A stretch of DNA of 64,000 nucleotides, taken from positions 1-64,000 of the forward strand of contig CACODE010000003.1 in assembly GCA_902625885.1 (NCBI GenBank). The letters run 5' to 3'. Origin of the DNA: an uncultured Candidatus Poseidoniales archaeon. GTDB taxonomy: Archaea > Thermoplasmatota > Poseidoniia > Poseidoniales > Poseidoniaceae. Shown one piece after another: positions 19,132-28,731 of this stretch; the stretch's first letter is position 1, and every line of letters begins with the position of its first letter. The position numbers and the translations under genes were made by a program. The notes below the pieces were generated by a model. That model was given only the letters and a program-made list of their open reading frames with translations. It was not told where the DNA came from and ran no database searches.

Positions 19132-19413
19132 ATGGCGGCGATGTGGATTGAAGCGATTGGCCTCGTGGCCGGTGCTTTGGGTATCGTTGCGTGGATTCCC
19201 CAGATCAGAGAGGTTTGGGTCGAGGAAAGGCACGAGGGGATTTCCCTCATCACCTTCACCGTGGTAACCGTCGCCCTGTTTCTGTGGCTGATTTACGGTT
19301 TTCTCATACGCTCGGTCGCTATGGTGGTGGCCAACATTTTCACACTGGCCGTCATCCTTGCCGTGCTTATCGGGGTTCGAAGGCTCCGCCTGAGGGAGCA
19401 AACCTCACCCTAG
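19132..19413 (+). CDS. SemiSWEET/PQ-loop family 3-TM transporter
   Basis: 93 aa, LGIVAWIPQIREVW PQ-loop, three hydrophobic helices. Confidence 0.75.
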   Translation: MAAMWIEAIGLVAGALGIVAWIPQIREVWVEERHEGISLITFTVVTVALFLWLIYGFLIRSVAMVVANIFTLAVILAVLIGVRRLRLREQTSP

Positions 19414-19416
19414 ATC

Positions 19417-20448
19417 TCAGCAAACCGATTTGGTGGTCTGGATTATGACGGCCCCAATCTTGTACGGGTCGCCGTTTGACGCAGGTCGTCGGTCCTCCAG
19501 TCGCCCGACCCAGCCGTCTGTTGGGACCGAGGCGGGGACGCGAATGGACGCACCACGATCGGAAACGCCGTAGGAAAATTGGTCAATGGATTGTGTTTCG
19601 TGAAGCCCGGTCAAGCGCTCTTCGTTGTGCGCACCGTAAACGGCCATGTGCTTGTCGATGTTCTTTCCAAACGCTTCGCAGATGCTGTCAAAGAGTTCCT
19701 TACCACCCTTGTCGCGCATGGCGCCGTTGGAAAAGTTCGCGTGCATGCCGGAGCCGTTCCAATCGCCCTTGATGGGTTTTGGATGGTACTCGATGTAGTA
19801 GCCATAACTCTCAGTGAGGCGATCAAGCATGTAGCGAGCCACCCAGAGTTCGTCGCCGGCTTGCTTAGCGCCCTTGGCGAAAATTTGGAATTCCCACTGG
19901 CCGCAGGCGACTTCTTGGTTGATACCTTCGAAGTTCAGCCCGGCCTCAAGACAGAGATCGGCGTGCTCTTCAACAAGCGCACGGCCGTGGGTGTTCTTCC
20001 CGCCTACCGAACAGTAGTAGAGCCCTTGTGGGCCGGGATAACCGCCAACGGGGAAACCGAGTGGCAGCTGCGTGTCAACGTCCATGATGAAGTATTCCTG
20101 CTCGTAGCCGAACCAGAAATCGTTGTCATCATCGTCGATGGTTGCACGACCGTTGCTGGGGTGCGGCGTGCCGTCCGGGTTCATGACCTCGCACATCACG
20201 AGCCAGCCGTTCACGCGCTGAGGGTCGGGGAAGATGTTCACGGGCTTCAACAGGCAGTCGGAGGAGCTGCCATCGGCTTGCTTGGTCGATGAGCCGTCAA
20301 ACATCCATATCGGGCACTCTTCAATCGTGCCGCCGAAATCGTTGCGCACCATCGTTTTGCTGCGCATGTTCTGTGTGGGTTCGTATCCGTCAAGCCAAAT
20401 GTACTCCAGTTTTGCTTTCTCCATCATGGGTATCGTTCGCTTCGCCAT
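19417..20448 (-). CDS. glnA: Glutamine synthetase, eukaryotic-like type II (GSII)
   Basis: LEYIWLDGYEPTQNMRSKT, IWMFDGSSTKQADGSSSDCLLKP, FGYEQEYFIMD, GDWNGSGMHANFS, RRPASNGDPY. Confidence 0.92.
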   Translation of the reverse strand: MAKRTIPMMEKAKLEYIWLDGYEPTQNMRSKTMVRNDFGGTIEECPIWMFDGSSTKQADGSSSDCLLKPVNIFPDPQRVNGWLVMCEVMNPDGTPHPSNGRATIDDDDNDFWFGYEQEYFIMDVDTQLPLGFPVGGYPGPQGLYYCSVGGKNTHGRALVEEHADLCLEAGLNFEGINQEVACGQWEFQIFAKGAKQAGDELWVARYMLDRLTESYGYYIEYHPKPIKGDWNGSGMHANFSNGAMRDKGGKELFDSICEAFGKNIDKHMAVYGAHNEERLTGLHETQSIDQFSYGVSDRGASIRVPASVPTDGWVGRLEDRRPASNGDPYKIGAVIIQTTKSVC

Positions 20449-20662
20449 GAGGACGGTATAAGAAACATTCGCTCAACATTTTGAGTATTTTACTCTTCAA
20501 TTGCTTATTTTAAAATCATAAAAATGAGTTTTTGTTTATTCTGATAGGGTGATGGTGGGTTTTGTTTCACAAATGCGCGACAATCTCGTGCATTTTGTGG
20601 CACATGCGCAATTCCAGCAAACGGAAGGGTGCAGCCCAAATTTCGGAACGCCGAAGGGGTGC

Positions 20663-22468
20663 TCACTGGTTGTTCGCAGCGTCTGACCCTTGGGGAGTGA
20701 TGAGGACGTTGGACCCGTCGCGTTCAATGACGGGCAGATCGAAGGAGGAAAGCGAGGGCAAAACGTGCATGAAGCAAGTGGGTGAACAAGCGGGCTGAAG
20801 GTAATCTTCTCCCGTTTCGGTCATGTGGAACGTCAAACCGTGCCCTGCGGGAAGGATGGCGTCAATGGCTTGGAATTCCATCATCATGTCAACCAGTTCG
20901 CCGGGCATCACGGTTTGTGCATCGTATCCGCCAGCGTGATAGCGGATGTCCATCGTTGCATGGCCGAGACGTACCCCGGTTTCAGAGTCTCGCATTTCGA
21001 TGAACACTTGGCCGCCGTCAAAGTTCGGGACCACCGAGAGGCGCAACGGCGCCAGCCCTGCAATGTAGGTGTCCTTGTCCTCGCTGACCGGGCCGCAATC
21101 GACGGTGAGGGAATCGTCGCCACCGACGACAAACGATCCGGTGCCGACCCACACGCCAGATGACATGCACGACGAGAGTTCAATCCGATGGAACTCCATA
21201 TCCGCTGGAGGCCAGGTTTCTTCAATACGCCATTGGCCATCGTTGCGTTGGACCTGGGCGTGCAGAGCGGGTTTTTCACCCACGCCCTTGAGGTAGTATT
21301 CAAACCACTCAAAGAGATCCTGTGCCCAATCCCATCGGGTCATGTTGTGAATCGCTTCGCCGCCGTAGCCAGAGTCCTGGTTGTTGTGCTTGCTCCACTG
21401 GTCGGGGTAGTTGTGTTCCCACTGACCGATCATGCCGGCAACATCGTAGCCGTTGTCAATGTATTCCTGATACCAGTTCGTGCCCGGTGGACCGCCGAAC
21501 ACCTGGTGGGGGTCAACGTTCCAATCCTGCAGGCCCTGAACCCAGTAGATGCTGCCGTTGTACGTGCCGAGGGCTTTGTCAATATGGCTGCGCTCGTCGT
21601 AGTACTTGTCCATGTAGGGGTCCATCTCACCGAGTCCGTAGCGGGTCGGTCCGGCAAGGAACCCTTCCAAGACATCGGCGCACATGTTGTCAAGGTCATC
21701 GCTGTCGTAATCCAGAATGGAGCTGCCGTAGTTGGAATGCATCACTTGGCTTCGCGCCTCAGCGCTTCCGTTTTTGTAGAGGAGCGGGCCAAGAGCGGTA
21801 GTCCCTGAGATGGGAACGATGGTCTTGAGGTACTGGCTGCCTTGCGCCGCTGCTTCCCACGCAGTTGCGCCTTCGTACGATTTTCCGTAGATGGCGACGT
21901 GGCCGTTGCTCCAGTTTTGGGTCCCCAGCCATTCAACGGCGGCGTGGATGCCTTGACCCTCTCCATCACCACGATAATCGAAACACCCTGTGCTCTCTTC
22001 GGTAGCGAAAACAGCCACTTGAGCAAGCGCATAACCGTGCGGAACAAAATTGTCGTAAATGAATTCCCCGCGACCGGCGCTTACCACGTTGGTGGGGCTT
22101 GACTGGCTGCCAACGGGGCCGTAATCAAAGTACGGACTTACCACGGCGATAACGGGCACCTGTTCGCCCGCTTCGGTGTTGGAGGGCAACCAGTAGGAAA
22201 GGTGAACCTCTGCGGAATTCGGGCCGCCTTCCCATGTTCCCGTCGTGTCAACCCCGATCGTCGCTTCTTGAACCGGAAGGGCTTCGTGAGGCCCATCCTC
22301 AAGCACTCGAGCGTACGACCCGGTCCAGTTCCAGTCCAGCGTATGACGATCCCAAACGGCGGGGTACATGCCGGCGTCCTCCATCGGTTCGGCCGACTCG
22401 TTCTCACCGAAACACCCGGAGAGGGGCATCAGCAACAACAACACGGTAAGGAACAGTGCTTGTCGCAT
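20663..22468 (-). CDS. CocE/NonD-family (peptidase S15) hydrolase, lipoprotein
   Basis: MRQALFLTVLLLLMPLSGCFGE lipobox; GKSYEGATAWEAAAQ nucleophile elbow; C-terminal jelly-roll-like region. Confidence 0.85.
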   Translation of the reverse strand: MRQALFLTVLLLLMPLSGCFGENESAEPMEDAGMYPAVWDRHTLDWNWTGSYARVLEDGPHEALPVQEATIGVDTTGTWEGGPNSAEVHLSYWLPSNTEAGEQVPVIAVVSPYFDYGPVGSQSSPTNVVSAGRGEFIYDNFVPHGYALAQVAVFATEESTGCFDYRGDGEGQGIHAAVEWLGTQNWSNGHVAIYGKSYEGATAWEAAAQGSQYLKTIVPISGTTALGPLLYKNGSAEARSQVMHSNYGSSILDYDSDDLDNMCADVLEGFLAGPTRYGLGEMDPYMDKYYDERSHIDKALGTYNGSIYWVQGLQDWNVDPHQVFGGPPGTNWYQEYIDNGYDVAGMIGQWEHNYPDQWSKHNNQDSGYGGEAIHNMTRWDWAQDLFEWFEYYLKGVGEKPALHAQVQRNDGQWRIEETWPPADMEFHRIELSSCMSSGVWVGTGSFVVGGDDSLTVDCGPVSEDKDTYIAGLAPLRLSVVPNFDGGQVFIEMRDSETGVRLGHATMDIRYHAGGYDAQTVMPGELVDMMMEFQAIDAILPAGHGLTFHMTETGEDYLQPACSPTCFMHVLPSLSSFDLPVIERDGSNVLITPQGSDAANNQ

Positions 22469-22563
22469 GATTGGCCCAAGAAGCGGTCCGTCATGAACGT
22501 GATGCTTCATGTCCAAGCCGTTCGCTTCCAAAACATTGAGAGTGAAGGCGCCCAGCGCAAAGC

Positions 22564-23364
22564 ATGGAGGCGGCCGATGTTTGGGGCGTGCGCTGGCAAA
22601 AAGCCGATTCGCCAATGGCGCGCCGATTCATGGAGGTTTCAACGGCAAAACAATCGTTGGTGTGCCTTGCGGCCGACCGAACCACGATGAGTGGGCTGTT
22701 TGATCTGCTTGGCGCCGTAAGTCCGTATGTTGCTGCGCTCAAAACCCACGTGGACCTTGTCGAAGATTGGTCTCCAGAAGGGTGGACCAAATTCTGTGAG
22801 ATGGCTAACGAGGCGAACCTGCTGATTTTTGAAGACCGGAAATTTGCCGATATTGGCAAAATCAGCCGCCGACAGATGGGGGGTATCTACGATATCAGGT
22901 CCTGGTCGGATTTGGTGACAGCCCACCTCATCAGCGGTCCGGACGTGGTTGACGGTTTGCAAACGGCGTGGTCCGATGTCAACAGAACGGGGAGCGTGCT
23001 GCTGCTTGCCCAAATGTCAAGCCGGGGAAATTTGTTGCACCCCGCCTACACCGAAGAGGTGGTGCGGCTCGGCAAAGAGCACCCCGGCGTCCTTGGCTTC
23101 ATTGGCAACGGTTCGCAGCCGTCGTCCTTGAAATCGCTTCGAGACATGGTCGGGGAAAGCAAGATGATTTGGACGCCTGGCGTGAACATCCAAACCGGTG
23201 ATGGTGAAATGGGTCAGCGGTATGGCGACCCAACGGAAGCCGTGCTTGCCGGGGCCGACTGCATCATTGTGGGTTCGGGCATTCACATGGCGGAACATCC
23301 CGAGAAGGCGGCCGCCATGTACGCTGAAGCCTCGTGGAAAGGCCTTCTCCAACGAAACGGGTGA
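22564..23364 (+). CDS. pyrF: Orotidine-5'-phosphate decarboxylase
   Basis: LKTHVDLVEDW, LLIFEDRKFADIGK, IWTPGVNIQTGDGEMGQRYGDP, IIVGSGIH. Confidence 0.93.
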   Translation: MEAADVWGVRWQKADSPMARRFMEVSTAKQSLVCLAADRTTMSGLFDLLGAVSPYVAALKTHVDLVEDWSPEGWTKFCEMANEANLLIFEDRKFADIGKISRRQMGGIYDIRSWSDLVTAHLISGPDVVDGLQTAWSDVNRTGSVLLLAQMSSRGNLLHPAYTEEVVRLGKEHPGVLGFIGNGSQPSSLKSLRDMVGESKMIWTPGVNIQTGDGEMGQRYGDPTEAVLAGADCIIVGSGIHMAEHPEKAAAMYAEASWKGLLQRNG

Positions 23365-23642
23365 TGCGCGTGGCCTGGCTGGAGATGGCGCTCGCTTCCC
23401 TCAGTTTGGTCTTCCCAATCTGGCTGGTGTGGCGAGCGTTTTCAACCTCAAAACTGCTTGAGCGACGTCTTGCTTATGGCGATGCTTCGTTACTCACTGA
23501 CGACCGTTTTCGCATCGACAGGGTGACGCTAGGCCCCCCGGGGACTCAACTCATTGAAGATGTTCAGTTCGTTAGCGTTCCTCAGACCGCACCAACGCAC
23601 GTGCCTTCGGTCGTGGAAGGGCCCTACACACAGGGGGAGTGA
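23364..23642 (+). CDS. Small N-terminally anchored membrane protein
   Basis: ATG overlaps the TGA of pyrF; 92 aa with one TM. Confidence 0.6.
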   Translation: MRVAWLEMALASLSLVFPIWLVWRAFSTSKLLERRLAYGDASLLTDDRFRIDRVTLGPPGTQLIEDVQFVSVPQTAPTHVPSVVEGPYTQGE

Positions 23643-23646
23643 AACG

Positions 23647-24219
23647 ATGACGTCAGAAGAAAATCTTGAGCGGGAACGGCGTTTTCTCGTCGACGGACGA
23701 GAAGGAAAACCGTGGCGCAACGAGCCTTCGTTCGACATCGTGCAACACTACCTTGACAACGAACGCCTCCACCTTGCGGGTGCCGTGTTGTGTTACGATG
23801 GCGTTGAGCTGTTCACGCTGACCGCCCAGCAGGTGTCGCTTATCGAGAACCATGATGGGTGGGTGGCAAGGCTTCGCAAGAAAGGAAACGTTTGCATTTT
23901 TACCTCAAAAAAGGGCGTAAATGCCGACACCGCATACGAGATTGAACACGAAGTCCCGGACGGCGTGTACCGAATCTTGCTCGCCGAACAGCCGTACCCC
24001 TTTGTTAAGAAAACAAGGTATGTTTGGGAAGATGAGCAAGGTCTGCAGTGGGAAATCGACGAATTTGAAGGCGCCCTCGCAGGCCTTGTTTTGGCCGAAG
24101 TCGAGTTGGCCCCAAACCAACTGATTGAGACCTTTCCCGCTTGGGTGGGTCAAGAAATCACGGGGCTGGGCTTGCTGTCCAACCACTCCTTAGCCCATCT
24201 TATGGCCCGTACCGATTAA
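23647..24219 (+). CDS. CYTH-domain protein (adenylate cyclase/triphosphatase superfamily)
   Basis: N-terminal ERERRFLVD (ExExK-like), VWRLRKK-like VARLRKKG, YEIEHEVPD, KKTRYVW, WEIDEFEGALAGLVLAEVEL. Confidence 0.85.
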   Translation: MTSEENLERERRFLVDGREGKPWRNEPSFDIVQHYLDNERLHLAGAVLCYDGVELFTLTAQQVSLIENHDGWVARLRKKGNVCIFTSKKGVNADTAYEIEHEVPDGVYRILLAEQPYPFVKKTRYVWEDEQGLQWEIDEFEGALAGLVLAEVELAPNQLIETFPAWVGQEITGLGLLSNHSLAHLMARTD

Positions 24220-25307
24220 CGGGTTGATGCCACAACTGCGTCGATCACCCGTTGGACCTCGTCATCCGTCATTTGATGGTGAACTGGAACGGCGACGAGC
24301 CTGTGGGCAATGGCGTCGGTTACAGGTAGGGTGGTGTTGAACTGCTCGTGACCTGCGTAGACTTGCTGCCGATGAATCGGGGTAGCGTAGTACACGCGAG
24401 AGTCGATGTTTGCCTCCTCGAGAATGTTGCGAAGATGCTCGGGTTCGTCCACCAAAAGGCAGTATTGGTGCCATGCGTGTTCTGTCGCCGGACGAACCTC
24501 CGGAACAACCACTCCCGGGAGGCCCTGAAAAGCCTCGGCGTAACGGTCAGCGATGGTTCTGCGGCGGGCCAGCCATCCTTCCAAGCGTTTCAACTGAATG
24601 CGCCCGATGGCTGCGGATACCTCTGACATTCGAAGATTGGAGCCCAACTCGTGCGATTCAAGGCGCTGATCGCGCCCGTGGTTCACCAAAGCGTCCATTC
24701 GCGCTGCAAGGTCTTCGCGTCGGGTAACCATCATGCCACCTTCGCCACCCACGGCGAGGTTCTTTGACGGAAAAAAGGAGAAACAGGCCACATCGCCGAT
24801 GCCACCCGCTTTGATGCCGGAACCCGCTACCGCCCCGTGCGCTTGTGCAGCGTCTTCGATGTAAGCGATGCCGTGTTGTTGGCACCAAGTCGGCAAGGCG
24901 TCGTCGCACATTTGACCGAAGAGATGAACCGCGATGACCGCTTTGGTTTGCGGGGTGCGAGCCGCTTCAAGGGCGTCGAGATCAAGGCACCAATGGTCGG
25001 GTTCAACGTCAACAAAAACAGGGGTTGCGCCCACCAAGGAAACGCAGGTAGCGGTGGCGATGTAGGTGAGGGAGGGAACGAGAACCTCGTCACCGGGCCC
25101 TATTTCCAACAGCCGCAACGCCCCCCACAACGCCACGGAACCGCTCTGACAAGGCGTGCCTTGAACAGCGTTGCAATACTCGGAAAATTCCTTCCCAAAC
25201 GCCTTGCCTTGGGGGCCTTTTACCCAGTGCAGGGAATCCAAAGTAGCAACCGCTGCTTGACGCATTTCATCGTCCCAAGAAGGGCGGGCCATGCTGATAC
25301 GATTCAT
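24216..25307 (-). CDS. DegT/DnrJ/EryC1/StrS family aminotransferase
   Basis: SLTYIATATCVSLVGATPVFVDV, IEDAAQAHGA, CFSFFPSKNLAVGGEGGMMVT. Confidence 0.93.
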   Translation of the reverse strand: MNRISMARPSWDDEMRQAAVATLDSLHWVKGPQGKAFGKEFSEYCNAVQGTPCQSGSVALWGALRLLEIGPGDEVLVPSLTYIATATCVSLVGATPVFVDVEPDHWCLDLDALEAARTPQTKAVIAVHLFGQMCDDALPTWCQQHGIAYIEDAAQAHGAVAGSGIKAGGIGDVACFSFFPSKNLAVGGEGGMMVTRREDLAARMDALVNHGRDQRLESHELGSNLRMSEVSAAIGRIQLKRLEGWLARRRTIADRYAEAFQGLPGVVVPEVRPATEHAWHQYCLLVDEPEHLRNILEEANIDSRVYYATPIHRQQVYAGHEQFNTTLPVTDAIAHRLVAVPVHHQMTDDEVQRVIDAVVASTR

Positions 25308-25397
25308 GCTTCGGCGAATTTCTTCTCCTCCTTGAGTGTGCGTTTTCGGCGCCCTCCCGGCGCGCCTTTGAAGACCCCCTGCCGCATTCGCCTCTGT

Positions 25398-27857
25398 ATG
25401 GTCAACGGTGGTGATGAGGTCCCAGCGCCTCAATTCCCCGAAGACAGCGGTAACGAGGCTTCTCCCGTTGGCGGCCTTGTTGACGATTTGTTTGGTGAAA
25501 AACCCCCGATGTTTCAACTCGAGACCGAGTCAAACAGCTCGCCATCAAAGCGTTCGTACAAGCCAAAGGGTTTGTTCTTGGGTACCCGCAGGGACACGGA
25601 TGAGCCCATTGACATCGCTCCGCAGGTGCTGGCAAGGCACGGAGCCATGCTGGGTTCGACCGGTTCCGGTAAAACCGTCATGGCCAAAGCCCTCATTGAG
25701 GAGGCTGCGCTGGCCGGCATCCCGTCGCTCATCATTGACCCGCAAGGGGATTTGGCCCGATTGGCGCTGGGTATAGACCTCGGTGAGCTCGAAGAAAAAG
25801 ACGGTATCGTCGCCCGCGCAAAACAACTTCTGGCCACCTGCGAGGTCCGGATTTGGACCCCCCTTCGAAGCAAAGGGCTGCCCCTCTGCATCGATCCGTT
25901 TCGTGCGCCGCCGTCCGACCTTGACCCCGAGGAAGCCATCACGGCTTGGGACATGGTGGCGGCTGGATTTGCGAACCTCGCCGGGTTTGATGTTGAAAAA
26001 ACCCAAGGAAAAACGGTGAAGCCTTTTCTGTATGAAATTCTGGTTGAGGGGACAAAGTGCGGTTTGAACGTCGGGGATTTTCAGGCCCTTGCTCGCGTGG
26101 TCAGAGAGCCCCACCAGGAGTTCATTCGCCATTTGTATCCAGAGTGTTTCTCCGAGGACGAGGAAGAACGCGTGGACCCTCCAACATGGAACGAGGTCAT
26201 GATTGAACATCGGCTAACGGATTTTGAGGAACGTTTGCCAAAAACAACCCGAAACGACCTCGCTCGCCGGCTTGCAGCCTTTTCATCGGGCGTGAACCAA
26301 CTTCTCTTCTCAAACGGCGTTCCCATCGACATCGATGCGTTTGTGGAGCCGGCCATCCCGGGTAAAGTGCCGTTGAACATCGTGTACCTGAACACGATTC
26401 AGGACGAAAACCAGAAGCAATACTTCGTGCAAGAACTCTCTCGGGAGCTTTACGATTGGATGCTCACGCAACAACCGGCAGATGGCGAACTCAAGTTGCT
26501 CTTTTTCATGGACGAAGTCGCCCCGTACCTCCCCCCTCACCCGAGGAATCCGCCGGCCAAAGACCTCATTAAACTCATTTTCAAACAGGCCAGAAAGTAC
26601 GGTGTGGCCTGTGTCTTGGCGACCCAAAACGTCAGCGACGTGGATTACAAAATCTTGGCCCAGGCCAACACCACGTTCATCGGCAGGTTCACCCAACCGC
26701 AAGACGTCGAGAAGGTTCGCCACCTCCTCAAAGAGAGCGGAGGGGACCAAGATTTGGTGGCACAGCTTCCAACGCTCGGGCCGGGACAGTTCCAGATGGT
26801 AGCCCCGGATGTTGATGCGAACCCGGTGCCCATTCAGTGCCGGTGGCTCTACACGGACCACGGGGCGCCGCTTAACGAGGATCAGGTTGAGGACATTATC
26901 GCGCCCGAAATTCGGGCATGGGCGAAGACGCGTTCCGCCCGAGGAGGGCGCGCCCGCGGAGCCGGTGCTGCCCACGCTGCCAGCAGAGGTTCGTCATGGA
27001 CAAAGGGCGACGAATGGTCCGAAGGTGCGGCGCAAAGCATCGTTGAAGCGGCACGAATCAAATCGGCCGGTGGCATGGCGGCCGCTGCCCACGGCATTGT
27101 GGACGATTCGGCGTTTGAAGTCAAACTCATGGGCGGTCTGGCCGTTCTGCGAGACGGGCGCGACCCGCTCTACACGATGCAGGCAGCGACCAACCTGGCC
27201 ACGGTTCTTGTCCTCGGCTGGGTTCTTTCCGCGTTGATGCTCGCATGGCGCGACACCGAACTTTCGGGTTGGTGGTTGCTGGTCAGCGCCACCACCTGCC
27301 TCGCCGCCGTTGGCGTCCTCGTCTTGGAATGGGTGCTCGAGCACGATACCGAACTGCTGCAAAAATTGAGTCGGTTCGCCCACGCTTTCCAGTTGCTCCT
27401 GGTGGCGTGGCTCTGGATTTTACTGGGTTGGACAACGTGGGGCACCTTGGACTTGCGAGGTGCTGGTCCGCTCCTTGAAGTGGTGGTGGTGTGGGTCACC
27501 CTCTTCACCAGCATCGAATACCTCAACCGCATTCAACTCGGTCGAATTCGGTGGAACGGTGGTTCGGCGCTCGACAAGATCGTCGGCGTGTCGGCCCTCC
27601 TCACCAAAGCCGAATTGACGGAAATGCGAGCCACGTCTCGAGAATTGCTCAGCGCCGTGCGATGGATACTCCACGGCGCCACGCTGGTGTGGTTGTGCTG
27701 TTTGCTGGCCTTCCAAAGCGGCGTTCTTCCCGACGATTCCTCGATGGGTGCATGGGGCCGGCCAACGCTTTGGCTTGCATCGGTCTACGGGTTGATGTTT
27801 TGCAGTGAAGCGTGGTTGCGGCTGCGGGGTCGGTGGCCGGGCGAGCAGCGAAGCTGA
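25398..27857 (+). CDS. HerA/VirB4-type ATPase fused to a C-terminal multi-TM domain
   Basis: Walker A GSTGSGKTVMAKAL, LIIDPQGDLARLAL, Walker B LLFFMDEVAPYL, ACVLATQNVSDVDYKI; C-terminal region has several TM helices. Confidence 0.85.
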   Translation: MVNGGDEVPAPQFPEDSGNEASPVGGLVDDLFGEKPPMFQLETESNSSPSKRSYKPKGLFLGTRRDTDEPIDIAPQVLARHGAMLGSTGSGKTVMAKALIEEAALAGIPSLIIDPQGDLARLALGIDLGELEEKDGIVARAKQLLATCEVRIWTPLRSKGLPLCIDPFRAPPSDLDPEEAITAWDMVAAGFANLAGFDVEKTQGKTVKPFLYEILVEGTKCGLNVGDFQALARVVREPHQEFIRHLYPECFSEDEEERVDPPTWNEVMIEHRLTDFEERLPKTTRNDLARRLAAFSSGVNQLLFSNGVPIDIDAFVEPAIPGKVPLNIVYLNTIQDENQKQYFVQELSRELYDWMLTQQPADGELKLLFFMDEVAPYLPPHPRNPPAKDLIKLIFKQARKYGVACVLATQNVSDVDYKILAQANTTFIGRFTQPQDVEKVRHLLKESGGDQDLVAQLPTLGPGQFQMVAPDVDANPVPIQCRWLYTDHGAPLNEDQVEDIIAPEIRAWAKTRSARGGRARGAGAAHAASRGSSWTKGDEWSEGAAQSIVEAARIKSAGGMAAAAHGIVDDSAFEVKLMGGLAVLRDGRDPLYTMQAATNLATVLVLGWVLSALMLAWRDTELSGWWLLVSATTCLAAVGVLVLEWVLEHDTELLQKLSRFAHAFQLLLVAWLWILLGWTTWGTLDLRGAGPLLEVVVVWVTLFTSIEYLNRIQLGRIRWNGGSALDKIVGVSALLTKAELTEMRATSRELLSAVRWILHGATLVWLCCLLAFQSGVLPDDSSMGAWGRPTLWLASVYGLMFCSEAWLRLRGRWPGEQRS

Positions 27858-27871
27858 ACAGGGTGAAACGT

Positions 27872-28396
27872 ATGGCGCGAAACGTCGAGGAACCGGCTTA
27901 CACCGTGGTTGATACCTATGCATCGTTTGAGGTGCGTCTGTACGAAGAGACGATTCAGGCTCGTGTTCGCACCGATGGTCAGCATTACAGCAACGCCACG
28001 GGCGGGTTTCGGCGCATTGCGGGGTACATTTTCGGAGGCAATCAGCGCAACCAACGAATCGCCATGACCGCCCCGGTCCACATGTGGGCAGAAGACAGTG
28101 CGCATTGGATGGCGTTCACCATGCCGTCGTCTTTGTCAATGGAACAGTTGCCGGCGCCGAACGACGAGGGTGTTTTGCTTGTTTCGAATCTTGCAGGCCA
28201 TTTCGCCGTGCTTGCGTTCTCAGGGCGTTCGCATCCCGAGAAGGTCGCAAAAAAGAGTCAGCGCCTCCTTGACGCCGTAAAAGCCGAAGGAATGGAGGTC
28301 ACTGGTGAGGTCGTGTTGGCTGTTTACAACAACCCCAACACGACGTTGCCGTTCATGCGAAGAAACGAAGTGATGGTCCCGGTGCTTCCTCGCTGA
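27872..28396 (+). CDS. SOUL-family heme-binding protein
   Basis: EEPAYTVVDTYASFEVRLYEE, RRIAGYIFGGNQRNQRIAMTAPV, LPFMRRNEVMV. Confidence 0.88.
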   Translation: MARNVEEPAYTVVDTYASFEVRLYEETIQARVRTDGQHYSNATGGFRRIAGYIFGGNQRNQRIAMTAPVHMWAEDSAHWMAFTMPSSLSMEQLPAPNDEGVLLVSNLAGHFAVLAFSGRSHPEKVAKKSQRLLDAVKAEGMEVTGEVVLAVYNNPNTTLPFMRRNEVMVPVLPR

Positions 28397-28467
28397 GAGC
28401 GAAACACTGCGTTTTCAATCGCCAGCGCACCGGAAAAGATGACATAGCCCAACAACAAGGAGTGAGC

Positions 28468-28638
28468 GTGCCTGAAGTTCTGCTGGAAGAAATCGTCGCT
28501 GACGTTGGTGAAAAAATCGGTGACAAGCTCGATGAGGTAACTGAGGAAAGGCCGTGGGTAAGGGTGTTGATTCGCAACCTGATGTACCTCGTCGCTCTGG
28601 CCATCGCTGTCTACGCCATCAACGACGCGTATTTTTGA
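28468..28638 (+). CDS. Small tail-anchored membrane protein (VPEVLLEEIVADVGEKIGDKLDEVTEERPWVRVLIRNLMYLVALAIAVYAINDAYF)
   Basis: GTG start preceded by AAGGAG; 56 aa with C-terminal TM; absent from supplied ORF track. Confidence 0.55.
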   Translation: MPEVLLEEIVADVGEKIGDKLDEVTEERPWVRVLIRNLMYLVALAIAVYAINDAYF

Positions 28639-28731
28639 GAAAACCCGTCGCTTGTGAGGTCAAACCTGCGAAATTTGCGAAAAATCGCGTTTTACCCGAG
28701 GTTTTATTCCCTATCACTGTGATGCCATGAC

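Noticed and set aside
19579-20292. 237-aa plus-strand ORF over glnA
   Set aside because: Antisense shadow of a clear glutamine synthetase
20449-20662. AT-rich intergenic region with repeated ATGCGC and GTGC/GCAC segments between glnA and the CocE-like gene
   Set aside because: Short imperfect repeats; probably ordinary promoter/terminator sequence, insufficient to call an element
21188-21808. 206-aa plus-strand ORF over the CocE-like gene
   Set aside because: Antisense shadow; sequence composition is not protein-like
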